Source: Aquatica leii (Eukaryota; Arthropoda; Insecta; Coleoptera; Lampyridae). Taken from it: a stretch of 64,000 nucleotides of DNA. Below the pieces are notes generated by a model. That model made no database searches and was not told where the DNA came from. It saw only the letters and a program-made list of their open reading frames with translations. The stretch is taken from NCBI GenBank assembly GCA_035610365.1, contig CM069433.1, positions 52,070,487 through 52,134,486 on the forward strand. Direction: 5' to 3'. Made by a program: the position numbers and the translations under genes. Below, piece by piece: positions 1 to 8,812 of this stretch (within the stretch, counting starts at the first letter, position 1; every line of letters begins with the position of its first letter).

Positions 1-1066
1 TCTTCAATTAATACTACTCGGCATTATAAAACAATTTTCTAGATGGACGGTTTGAGTTTGGTATTAAATGCTCCCATGCTAAGGGTTTCTGGACATAGTG
101 TTAGCATTATGTATTTTTGTTATATAATTACTACACTATACTATTATAAATTATGAAAAACTATAATGTACTCCACTAAGTTTCATAATAGTACATTATT
201 TATCAAGTGCGTGAAGTAGATTTTTCTGCACGCACGTGTTGCACACTATACTTTTTCTACAACCATACGATTAAAAATAAATTTAATTTAAAAACGGTTA
301 ATGTAAATTTATCAGTTTTAAATACTTCGCAACATCGGAAGTGATTCTTCCAATTTTGTTTATTCTGATAACTTGACGGGTATATTTCCCCTTTTATAAC
401 TAATAAAAAGCTTTTTTCTGTATAGTTTTGACGAGGGTGACTCATATATTTTCTGTAAAATAGGAAATGTTTGCTTAGGCAAATTTTTTTGTGTCAGAAA
501 CAACCACGAGATGGGTTATTTTCAAATGTTGAATATCCTCTGTTCTTAGTTTATAAATTTCATCTCTTCTAAGAGCACCAGCAAGTCCAAAGATCAAAAT
601 AACCTAGAGTTAAAGATAGAAAATTGTGTACTATTTGCCAATGTTGAGTTACTTTGTGCAATAAACATGTGTCATCAGGCGCTGGCTTCATGAACTTGAC
701 AAATGTTGCTTTTCTAAAACACGTGATTTTTTTAGAACATATCCTTCGTTCTTTCTCTTTAGAAACGCACGAGCTTTTGAACATTCACCCATGTTTATAC
801 CATACAAAAAGAATAAATTATATATTATTAATTAATTATAATAATTATATAAATGTATATTCTGCTCGGTGCGTCATTTCATAAATTTGTGGTACGTATT
901 TTCATAAATATCTAGCGATTTTTGTGGTAACAAAAAAGTACTTGCTGTGTTTGCTGCAGTCCTTATGCGTGGTGGAGTAGACGGTCTTTCTGTATCTGAT
1001 TCCAAAATTATCGCCACAGAACAAATCAATTATCGCAAATTATGCTAAAAACGAGAATAATTAAGT
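1..1066. other. AT-rich stretch without recognised genes
   Basis: I see no convincing gene here. Short open frames near 257-445 and 569-884 lack recognisable domains and overlap on opposite strands, which is typical of chance frames in AT-rich DNA. Confidence 0.5.
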
Positions 1067-1360
1067 TTGACGTTTCTCGCGAAACGTCAAAACTATGAAA
1101 GTGTATTAGCTCTTATGGCGGCAGAGTGTGAAATAAATCCCTTAAGAATAGCATTGTTCTTCACGCACCGGTATTAGAAATCAAACTCCACGCATTTTTA
1201 TCAATGTGTAAAGTAGTACGGGAGTAGAAAATAGTAGTTTACGTAACAAGAGTCGAAAGTAAGAAATAGCATAACGAACGTTAGTGCGACGCGAGGCCGC
1301 ACGGCCGAGCGTTGCATGTGAGTGAGTTATGCTATGAATCTTTCGACGAGAGTAATGTAC
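1067..1360. repeat. palindromic repeats (MITE-like)
   Basis: Two inverted repeats sit close together. A short palindrome built on TTTGACGTTTC and its complement lies at about 1067-1092. A longer hairpin pairs 1241-1275 with 1326-1358: the left arm contains AGAGTCGAAAG and ATAGCATAAC, and the right arm contains GTTATGCTAT and CTTTCGACGAG. The loop is GC-richer than the surroundings. The structure resembles a foldback MITE. No coding capacity is present. Confidence 0.55.
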
Positions 1361-2319
1361 ATTATTCTTTGTGTTGTCTTTTATAAAATTACATTCTTTT
1401 TAGATAAAATCAAAAAAAAATTAACAGAAATATAATGTTGGTACTACGTTTATTACTAAATCTGTCAAATTTGACATTAACTTTAACATCGTTTTTCTTC
1501 AATTTTAACTGAATTTCAAGATTTTTTAAATGATTTTTCCACCTGTCGCATACTTGTTTTAATATATTAATTGACTTTGAACACTTACTTTTATGTGGAT
1601 TCCTAATTTTCATTTTGCCACCCTAGAGCTTTTTTCGTTCATTACCTAACTACACTAACGAACAAATATTGACGTTTGCGACGTTGGCAGCACAAAAAAA
1701 TATTTAATATAGGTTCTTACTATTTATGTACATTTAGAAAAATATTTTTTTAGTTTTTTTTATCACCTTGTATTTCAGATGGAAAGCAAAAACGATGTTA
1801 ATTTTTCTCTTAAAATCATGTACATATTTGCTCTCTAAAATAATGACATGCTATTATAATGCTGTTATAAAACAAGGTGTATATTTCTTAATATGTTGAA
1901 AAAAAATTAGTTAATTTAAAACCAGTAAATATTTGTTTAGATGTAGAAAGATATTTTACTGTCTTTGAAAATAGAATATTGCATGAAAAAATTATAGTAA
2001 TGCTTGTTACAAAACTTTTATAACAAATATTAGAAAACATACTAAATTAAACATAAACAGTAGTATTACGATACAGACCGCCGAAGTAAACATGATCACC
2101 GTGAAAAGTGTCAACTAACTTGAAAAATTTGAGGTAGTAAATGTTTCAACCAATTACAACTAACAAGTACCGTTCGCTTGAAAAATTAAATCACAGTCAA
2201 AATTAGCCAACTGACTCGTGTTTGATTACATCTTTATCTGCTGTTTTACTTACAGCGTTACGAGAAAATGATGTTTTAAGCAAAAACAACAATTAAATAA
2301 CGCATTTAGATAAAACATG
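1361..2319. other. no recognisable feature
   Basis: AT-rich sequence with no frame that I can assign. The 67-residue minus-strand frame at 1410-1613 is Lys/Asn-rich and has no visible motif. Confidence 0.5.
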
Positions 2320-2965
2320 CATACATTCGTCATATAATGTTAATAAGTGTTGGCAATCCGAAGCACATTATTTTGCATGCATGTGGATTATACGGAATTG
2401 TTAATAATAGCCTTTTAATGTTTAAAACCAAGACCTATCACAACGATATGAACCATATCAACTTAATGCAAGAGATGGAAAAACAATTGATTTCAAATTT
2501 ACCTCTTAATGGTAGTACAAATTAATAAACCTCTAACTTAAATAAAATGTAAAGAAAGCATTTGATAATGGCTCTAAAATAATGGAGCTACAAAAACAAA
2601 TGAAATTTATATATGTATATGTTTAATTATACGAAAACATATTATGTAGAGAAACTCTACAAATACGGGCATACGGTGTTACGTTTGCCACCTTACCGTT
2701 GCGACTTAAATTTGATTGAGTTAGTAAGGAGTTTAGCAAAACATAAGATGGCTATAAATAATATTACGTAAAGTGGTCTCAAGTTAGAAGCCTTAGCGAG
2801 AAACGCTTCAGACTAGGACAAACATTGTTAACATGTGAATAACTTGGCGCATGAAATGTAGGAACGTAATGGATTCAAGGATGTAACTGTAAAAAACCTG
2901 TCTATTGTAGTAAACACTGGAGCATCCGACAGTGATCGATTTTTTTATAATTGTGTTTTTCGATG
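2320..2965 (+). pseudogene. DDE_3-type (IS630/Tc1-mariner superfamily) transposase relic
   Basis: Pieces of a transposase are readable in order but in shifting frames. At 2337-2525 the frame reads through ILHACGLYGIVNN and then KQLISNLPLNGS, matching the block just before the second catalytic Asp in insect DDE_3 transposases. The expected Asp-Asn-Ala-Pro-Tyr-His motif that should follow is lost. At about 2660-2800 the pattern for arginine-leucine-proline-proline-tyrosine followed by an Asn-Pro-Ile-Glu-like block is recognisable but contains stops. At about 2820-2945 the C-terminal tail is visible, ending in an acidic VVNTGASDSD stretch. The gene is dead. Family assignment rests on eye recognition only. 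Confidence 0.55.
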
Positions 2966-3002
2966 TAAATAAGTAATTTTTAGAATTCAAAATGTTTTTT
3001 TT

Positions 3003-3384
3003 ATGTTTTTAGAATGGCATCTTGTGATAAAAATACCACGTATAATAATATAGAAAACTATAAATTAATACGGAAGGTAGAAAAGTTGTTATTGTAATTA
3101 ATAACAGCGAAAGTCAATGATCTATTGACAAGTGACGCTGTCAAAATCCCAACTATAAAAAATAAGTTAGGAACAATGTCAGTATAATTGTGAAAACAAC
3201 ATCAGAACTAGCGGACAGCTGTTTCGTTCTTTAGAACTCGTCAGCGCTAGGATACACCAATGTGTTTCCACAACCATACTGACAGACTACCGTACTCTTT
3301 TATGTCGTGTAGACGTTACCAACATATTAAAATGTTTTTAGAATGCCATCTTGTGATAAAAATACCACGTATGATAATATAGAA
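3003..3384. repeat. 329-bp spaced direct repeat enclosing a hammerhead ribozyme
   Basis: A 53-bp segment at 3003-3055 recurs at 3332-3384 in the same orientation with 51 of 53 bases identical. Both copies contain CTTGTGATAAAAATACCACG. The sequence between them, 3056-3331, contains the hammerhead motif on the minus strand. The repeats could be a long target-site duplication around an inserted ribozyme-bearing retroelement. They could also be the joint of a tandemly repeated unit, as in retrozymes or Penelope-like elements. Confidence 0.7.
3208..3250 (-). ncRNA. type I hammerhead ribozyme
   Basis: Read on the minus strand from 3250 to 3208, all parts of a hammerhead are present in order. The 5' side of stem I is CTAGCG (3250-3245). 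The core is CTGACGA (3244-3238), matching CUGANGA. Stem II is GTTC/GAAC (3237-3234 with 3229-3226), closed by the loop TAAA. The core GAAA follows (3225-3222). A minimal stem III pairs AC with GT around the loop AGCT (3222-3215). The cleavage triplet GTC is at 3216-3214, and the 3' side of stem I is CGCTAG (3213-3208), pairing perfectly with the 5' side. Cleavage would fall between 3214 and 3213. A two-base-pair stem III is known from hammerheads of Penelope-like elements and retrozymes. No encoded protein accompanies it here. Confidence 0.82.
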
Positions 3385-3734
3385 TAATAATTATAATAAT
3401 AATTTTTAGAATTACTTTTAGAAAATTCTATGTAATACTATTACTATTTTGTAGAAAAGTAAATGTGTATTTACAATTTATTTTAATAATATTAGTCATA
3501 GTTTTTTTCTGAAACAACCTCAAACTTCAACAAGGTTTATTTTTTAAGCTCGGTGTACTTTTGGCATTAAAGTGATACCAGCCACGCTCTTCCAGGGATT
3601 ATGTTTTACTCAGGTCAACCTCGTTCTGTCAAAAGTTTATAGAAAAAATTAATTAATTAAAACATATTTCGGAGTGATCACGTTATTTATGTCTCAAGAA
3701 TAAACGACGATTACTTACAAAAATAAGTTTTCTA
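3385..3734. other. AT-rich spacer
   Basis: Simple AT-rich sequence with repeated TAATAATTATAATAATAA near the left end. I see no gene. Confidence 0.5.
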
Positions 3735-4530
3735 TTTCGTACACTGCAATATTTTATAAATGTGATGATATTAATTCTAATGCTTTATGGAATACGATAT
3801 TTTTTGTTTGGTCCTGGGGCGTAAGCAAATAAGGCTGACGGTTTCCCAACGCGAGAACAGGCAACATACAACTGTCCATGAGAGAAGCATGGGTTTTCAA
3901 GATTAACGCTGCAAACACTCAACGACTGATCCAGGGATTTATTTATGGTTCAAATGGTACATCAGTTGGTATCATTGCGATGCAGGGTATCAACACTTCT
4001 TCTCTCTTATATTTTCCTTTTATAATTCCTATCAAATGCAATAAGTATATTCAGTTATAGCGTTGATTGATAAACGGTTATAGTTTGTGCAAAAAAATCT
4101 TGTTCTCTTAAAAGTTGGCATAAAAAGTCATTTGGAAACAGTTGTTATATTTTTGTATTTCTGTAACGAAAAGTATCGAATCCGTTCCATTTCCTAAATC
4201 CGAAAAGTACAATGGCACTAATTTCACTTTGCCATTTGCGTAACACAATCCATTTGCTTCATTTTTGTATTTCAATGCCTTACAATATGGGCAAACCGAG
4301 TTTATAGATCCAATAGCAATGCATTGGTAGGAACTGTAGTCAATTGAAACATCGTAACTGAAAGACGCTCGTAAAACACTGAAAGCAGTTTGAAGTCGAC
4401 GTGTTGCATGTAACCTAATTCTTTCAATTTAATTTCTCTCTTTATGTTGTTCTCTAGTTTCTCTGTTGGTTTGTAGCATTTCTAGTTCTTCGACCAAAAT
4501 TACTGCGCCCACGTTTTTGCGGGATGGGTC
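3735..4530 (-). pseudogene. Helitron Rep/helicase polyprotein relic with large internal deletion
   Basis: The minus strand reads as the two ends of a Helitron protein with nearly everything between removed. At about 4500-4160 lies the N-terminal cysteine-rich module: an Arg-rich stretch, then YDVSIDYSSYQCIAIG, then CPYCKALKYKNEANGLC and GKVKLVPL, as in Helitron polyproteins. At about 3940-3790 lies the C-terminal Pif1-like helicase end, with KSLDQSL, NLENPCFSHGQLYVACSRVG and KPSALFAYAP, the motif VI region. The Rep HUH nuclease and the Walker motifs are absent, and stops and frameshifts interrupt the fragments. The copy cannot be autonomous. Either one element lost its middle or two fragments of the same family lie side by side. 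Confidence 0.8.
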
Positions 4531-5590
4531 TAAACGTAATCACACTGAACACACAATTAATTTTCAAGAGAAGTGAGAATATAAAAAAAACCAATAGACT
4601 GCCACGCACAGAAGAATTAATAGAGAATGACACGTACGATATTATTTTATTTCATGCTTTTTTCCATAGACATAAATTATTCAAAGGCGCCTTTGTTTTG
4701 TTTAAATTGACGTTGACAATTTACGTCAAATGTTTGACAGCTGGTTGTTATTTAAAAAAAAGTGTTGTTTTTATTATTTTTCACGCAATTTTTTTTATCG
4801 TCAATAAAACTTTCCGTGTGCCTTAAGGAACACATAAAAAAAATTAACCAAATTGGTACAGCCGTTCTCGAGTTTTGCGTTTAGCAACATTCATTTTTAT
4901 TTATATACATTATGATAGATAGGTTAGTAATAATTTTACCAAAATAAAGTGTATTACACATTACAAGTTTAAAAAATTTTTTTAAACTAAATTAACGTTT
5001 AGAAGTTTTGCATTTTATTTTCTGTTTAATAGTGTTGTAATTATGAAATCATTTTATATAGTATCTATCAACCTGATTTAATGTAATCTCCGGTTTTTAA
5101 ATTTTAGTTTATAGTTATAAAAGTTTTTAACAATTAATTATCTGCCAATAAATAGCAATTCTTTTTTACTTAACAAATCAGTAAGTACATATAATGGTAA
5201 ACTATTTTTAGAATCTAAATTAATTACGGTGTGATTCGAACTTTTGCTTTTTTAAATTGTAATACATCCAACATATTAATAGTGTAGTAGTCTGACGCAA
5301 TCTTAACATCTCCCACTTTAACACAATGTATTTTTAAAAATAGATCTTATTAATTAAATATGATATTCCGTTTTACTTTTTAATTCAGGGTCTGGTACAC
5401 AAACGATGTTTGTAATCGTAAATTTGTATAAATCAAACTCGTTTTGACATGTAATTCTTTAAAGAAAGGTCGATTTTATCCTCGATTTTATCTTATTAAT
5501 AACCAAACAGTATTAAGAGACGCTTTTTTATAACTTAACTGACATTGTATCTTTTACAAGCAGTAAAACTATTACATTTCCTACTTTAAC
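4531..5590. other. AT-rich flank of the LTR element
   Basis: The frame at 4524-4826 has no recognisable domain. The stretch near 4850-4910, with GGTACAGCCGTTCTCGAG, looks like the 3' end of a common insect repeat, but I cannot name it. The rest is AT-rich without features. Confidence 0.4.
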
Positions 5591-5594
5591 ATAA

Positions 5595-6068
5595 TGAAAC
5601 GTCCGAGAAATTACTTGCAAATGCAAGAGCCTTCTAGAACTGTTATCTAGTTTCTAGAAAATATAGCGAAAAGTGAGGAACGATCGAGAAGAATTCGCTG
5701 ATGTCTATAAAAGCCGAAGATGGAAATCGTAGGTCAGTTATTGCTGGAATGTGAATGCATGCAGTATTAAATGAATAAGCAAGTGAAGATAAATAAATCG
5801 TTAACACGTGTTTGTCTACATAAATAAATCGAGAATAATAGTGTATGTGATAATTAGTGTAAACAAGAGTGATATCCGAGGACGTTATCTTATCTCGTGT
5901 TAGTTATCTTAAGTGTTATACAACGGTCATACATAAATTAGTGTAAGTGTTTTTATTATTAGATTTAATTAAGTTCGGTTAATTTAAAAGTGCATATTTT
6001 TCTATAATAAGTAAACGTAGTTTTAGTCGTTATAAATAAATTAGTTTTTAATAAATAAATCCGTAACA
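5595..6068 (+). repeat. 5' LTR
   Basis: 474 bp, beginning TGAAAC and ending CCGTAACA (TG...CA). It is identical to the 3' LTR. It contains a TATA box and initiator (see 5706-5739), and an AT-rich R/U5 with several AATAAA motifs. Confidence 0.96.
5706..5739 (+). promoter_or_regulatory. LTR core promoter (TATA plus arthropod initiator)
   Basis: TATAAAA at 5706-5712 is followed by TCAGTT at 5734-5739, the arthropod initiator consensus. The A of the initiator lies 30 bases from the first T of the TATA box. This predicts the U3/R boundary and transcription start at about 5736. The same sites recur in the 3' LTR at about 11891 and 11919. Confidence 0.75.
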
Positions 6069-6090
6069 GTGGCGTCAGGTGTTGAGGTAT
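6069..6090 (+). other. primer-binding site
   Basis: One base after the LTR the sequence continues TGGCGTCAGG, the TGG matching the CCA end of a tRNA. The next bases are compatible with a tRNA-Leu acceptor end of the GUCAGG type, but the tRNA identity is not verified. Confidence 0.6.
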
Positions 6091-6370
6091 CAAACCGTTC
6101 GCGATTTTTAGTGTGAATACCATTAAGTTATTTGATATCGCACCCGTAATAAAAACATTGCCTAAATATCTGTTAAGATTCGCGATAAGCGTGTTTATAT
6201 AGTGTTTATTAAACTTTTTCTTTTAACAAGTGCGATCGCGATTAGGTTCGTTTCCGTACACTAGTAGTTTAATATTAATAAGTGGATAGTTATTAAATTT
6301 TTGTGTTATATAAAACTGCATTTTAAAAAGTAGTGTATTCAAACTTTATATTCGTGTTATATTTAAATTT

Positions 6371-8812
6371 ATGCCGGTGACGCGTTCGCAAGCAGTTAAA
6401 ATGGATTCAAAAATATTTGAAATTCTCGAATCGATGAATAAAAAAATGGGCGAAAATTCTCAGAAAATGGAAGAAAAGTTTCACGAAAATTCGCAGAAAA
6501 TGGAAGAAAACTCTAGAAAAATTGAAGAAAAGTTTTACGAAACTTCTCAGAAAATTGAAGAAAAATTGATGGAAAATTCTAGACGTCTAAAAGAAGAAAT
6601 ACAAACAAGCATAGAAAATCAAATAAAAATTGTTCAAGAGGAAACCCAAACAGATATGTTAAATTTAAAAGAAGAAATTTGCGAATCTATGAATGACAAA
6701 ATAGAAGCAGTAGGGGATAGAATGAAACTGCTTGAAGAAAGAATGAACCAAATGATTTGCCATGGCGAAGGAAGCGTCACGAGTGAAGATTTAATAATGG
6801 ATCATCGAGAAGAAAACACTCACAAGTTCAAAGTTGTACCACCGAATTTTGATGGTAAAGTTCCATGGTCAACCTACTACAAGCAGTTTGAAGCCGCAGC
6901 TACTGCTAATGGTTGGAGCAACAAGCAGAAAGCGACGTCTTTAATAGTGTCCTTACGTGGAGAAGCGCTTGGAATTTTACAAACTGTTCCGGACCACCTG
7001 CAAGAAAATTACGAACTCTTAATATCACGATTAGAAATGAGATATGGGGATGCACATCTTCAACAAGTATACCAGGCTCAAATTAAAAGTCGGGTTCAAA
7101 AAGCTGCCGAAAGTCTTCAAGAGTTTGAGGCTGACATCGCTAGATTAACACGGCTTGCGTATCCTACAGCACCAGACACCTTCTTGGAGCAGTTGGCTAT
7201 TCAAACCTTCGTAGACGGCCTCCGAGACAGCGAAACACAGCAGACTCTCCGGTTAGCTCGACCGAAGACGTTGGATGACGCATTAACCCATGCTTTGGAG
7301 TTCGAGGCGGCGAAACAAGCGTCGCACCGAGGCAGCCATAAGCTCCGTTGTGCTGCAGAAGTACCCGCGCAGACACTGGAAAGCATCGAGGAGATAGCGC
7401 GACGAATACTTCGGGAAAGAGGAGTGACAGCTTTGAACTGCGATGAAATAGGCCATGTACGACGGCATCGTACCAAACCTAAGAAGAGGACTAGAAGAGC
7501 CCTCGAAAATTTGGAACGTGGCGAGCGAAAGAAACAAAAAGTAATCTCATCTAGTCAAACTCCGGAGGTTACAATCCAAATGGCATCGCCTAGAGAGCAA
7601 TTGCATAGCATTTATCTCGATGGCAAGATCAATGGGAGAAGCGTCCAGTTACTAGGTGACACGGGAGCGACGAAGACCATCATTCGTCCTGACATCTTAT
7701 TGGAAAACGAGAAGACATCACCAGTAACAGTACGACTTCGAACAGCGACGGGCGACGAAATACCTACTCACGGACAAGTCAAAGTAACCATTGGTTTGGG
7801 AAATGGAGTACTCGACCATCAAGTACTGGTAGCCGACATCACGGAAGAAGTTATCCTGGGAATGGACGTGATAAAGAAGTATGGGTTCCATTTGGATATG
7901 AAGAACGATGTCCTGAAGATCGACAATGAAGAAATTCCTTTTCATTCGTCAGAGAAGGCAGCCGTGCGAGTCTTATTGAGTGAAGACGTGACTCTGCCTG
8001 CAAGGACTGAAAGTGTGGTGATGGCACGCTTAGATGGAAGTCTCCGGGAAGGCTACATACGCGCGATTGAACCAATGGAGGGCGGCTTAGTTGAAAAGGG
8101 ACTACTCGTTGGCAGAACTTTAGTACGAGTAAAGAACACGATGCCAGTAAGGATCCTAAACATCAACTCAGATCCTGTAACGCTGAAAAAGAAGACCGTG
8201 GTAGGCCAATGCACGCCAGTATCACAAATTGTGAGATGCGTGAAGTCGAACGAAGATACGTCGCCGAAGAAGTGTCCACAACATCTATTGGACATTCTTA
8301 CCACCAAATGCGAAAACCTCAGCCAAGACCAGCTGGCTAAAGTTAAAGTGCTGATCCAAGAGTACCAAGATGTGTTCGCGCTGGAGAGTGGCTCCAAAGG
8401 AAGAACTAACGTGGTGAAACATAAGATTAATACCGCAGACGCTCGGCCGATACGACAACATCCACGCAGACTTCCTTTGGCGAAAAGAGAAGAAGCCGAA
8501 CAAATAATTACGGATATGGAGAGAGAAGGCGTGATTGAACCTTCAAGTAGTCCATGGGCATCCCCAGTGGTACTCGTGAAGAAGAAGGATGGATCAACGA
8601 GGTTTTGCGTAGACTACAGGCAGCTAAACGACGTGACCAAAAAGGACAGCTACCCTTTACCCAGAATTGACGATACGCTAGACACCCTGTCAGGATCCCA
8701 GTGGTTTTCTACGTTAGATTTAAAGAGTGGATACTGGCAGGTAGAATTAGAACCCAAGGATCGTGAAAAACAGCTTTTACGATCGGAACTGGTTTGTGGC
8801 AGTTCACTGTAA
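6371..8812 (+). CDS. gag-pol: Gag-protease-RT (N-terminal part of Ty3/gypsy polyprotein)
   Basis: 813 residues starting MPVTRSQ, a usual start for this class. Residues about 17-135 are a Lys/Glu-rich coiled coil built from imperfect repeats around ENSQKMEEKF. Residues about 150-330 are the Gag capsid domain, with PPNFDGKVPWSTYYKQF near its start. At 354-367 sits the remnant of a CCHC knuckle in which only the middle Cys and the His remain. The aspartic protease has its catalytic DTGA at residue 430 and ILGMD farther on. RT starts at about residue 690 and shows SPWASPVVLVKKKDGS and RFCVDYRQLN, followed by the LDLKSGYWQ motif with its first catalytic Asp. The frame then runs off into an unrelated tail and stops at 8812, because a base appears to be missing from the A-run at 8766-8770. 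The protein continues in the next frame. Gag and Pol share one frame, with no separate gag stop. Confidence 0.95.
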   Translation: MPVTRSQAVKMDSKIFEILESMNKKMGENSQKMEEKFHENSQKMEENSRKIEEKFYETSQKIEEKLMENSRRLKEEIQTSIENQIKIVQEETQTDMLNLKEEICESMNDKIEAVGDRMKLLEERMNQMICHGEGSVTSEDLIMDHREENTHKFKVVPPNFDGKVPWSTYYKQFEAAATANGWSNKQKATSLIVSLRGEALGILQTVPDHLQENYELLISRLEMRYGDAHLQQVYQAQIKSRVQKAAESLQEFEADIARLTRLAYPTAPDTFLEQLAIQTFVDGLRDSETQQTLRLARPKTLDDALTHALEFEAAKQASHRGSHKLRCAAEVPAQTLESIEEIARRILRERGVTALNCDEIGHVRRHRTKPKKRTRRALENLERGERKKQKVISSSQTPEVTIQMASPREQLHSIYLDGKINGRSVQLLGDTGATKTIIRPDILLENEKTSPVTVRLRTATGDEIPTHGQVKVTIGLGNGVLDHQVLVADITEEVILGMDVIKKYGFHLDMKNDVLKIDNEEIPFHSSEKAAVRVLLSEDVTLPARTESVVMARLDGSLREGYIRAIEPMEGGLVEKGLLVGRTLVRVKNTMPVRILNINSDPVTLKKKTVVGQCTPVSQIVRCVKSNEDTSPKKCPQHLLDILTTKCENLSQDQLAKVKVLIQEYQDVFALESGSKGRTNVVKHKINTADARPIRQHPRRLPLAKREEAEQIITDMEREGVIEPSSSPWASPVVLVKKKDGSTRFCVDYRQLNDVTKKDSYPLPRIDDTLDTLSGSQWFSTLDLKSGYWQVELEPKDREKQLLRSELVCGSSL

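Noticed and set aside
8794-8812. Separate start for the second retrotransposon frame at 8794, or programmed frameshifting
   Set aside because: The codon at 8794 is TTG within a conserved RT motif, not a start. The shift point is mid-palm and lacks a standard slippery heptamer in register, so an indel is the simpler reading.
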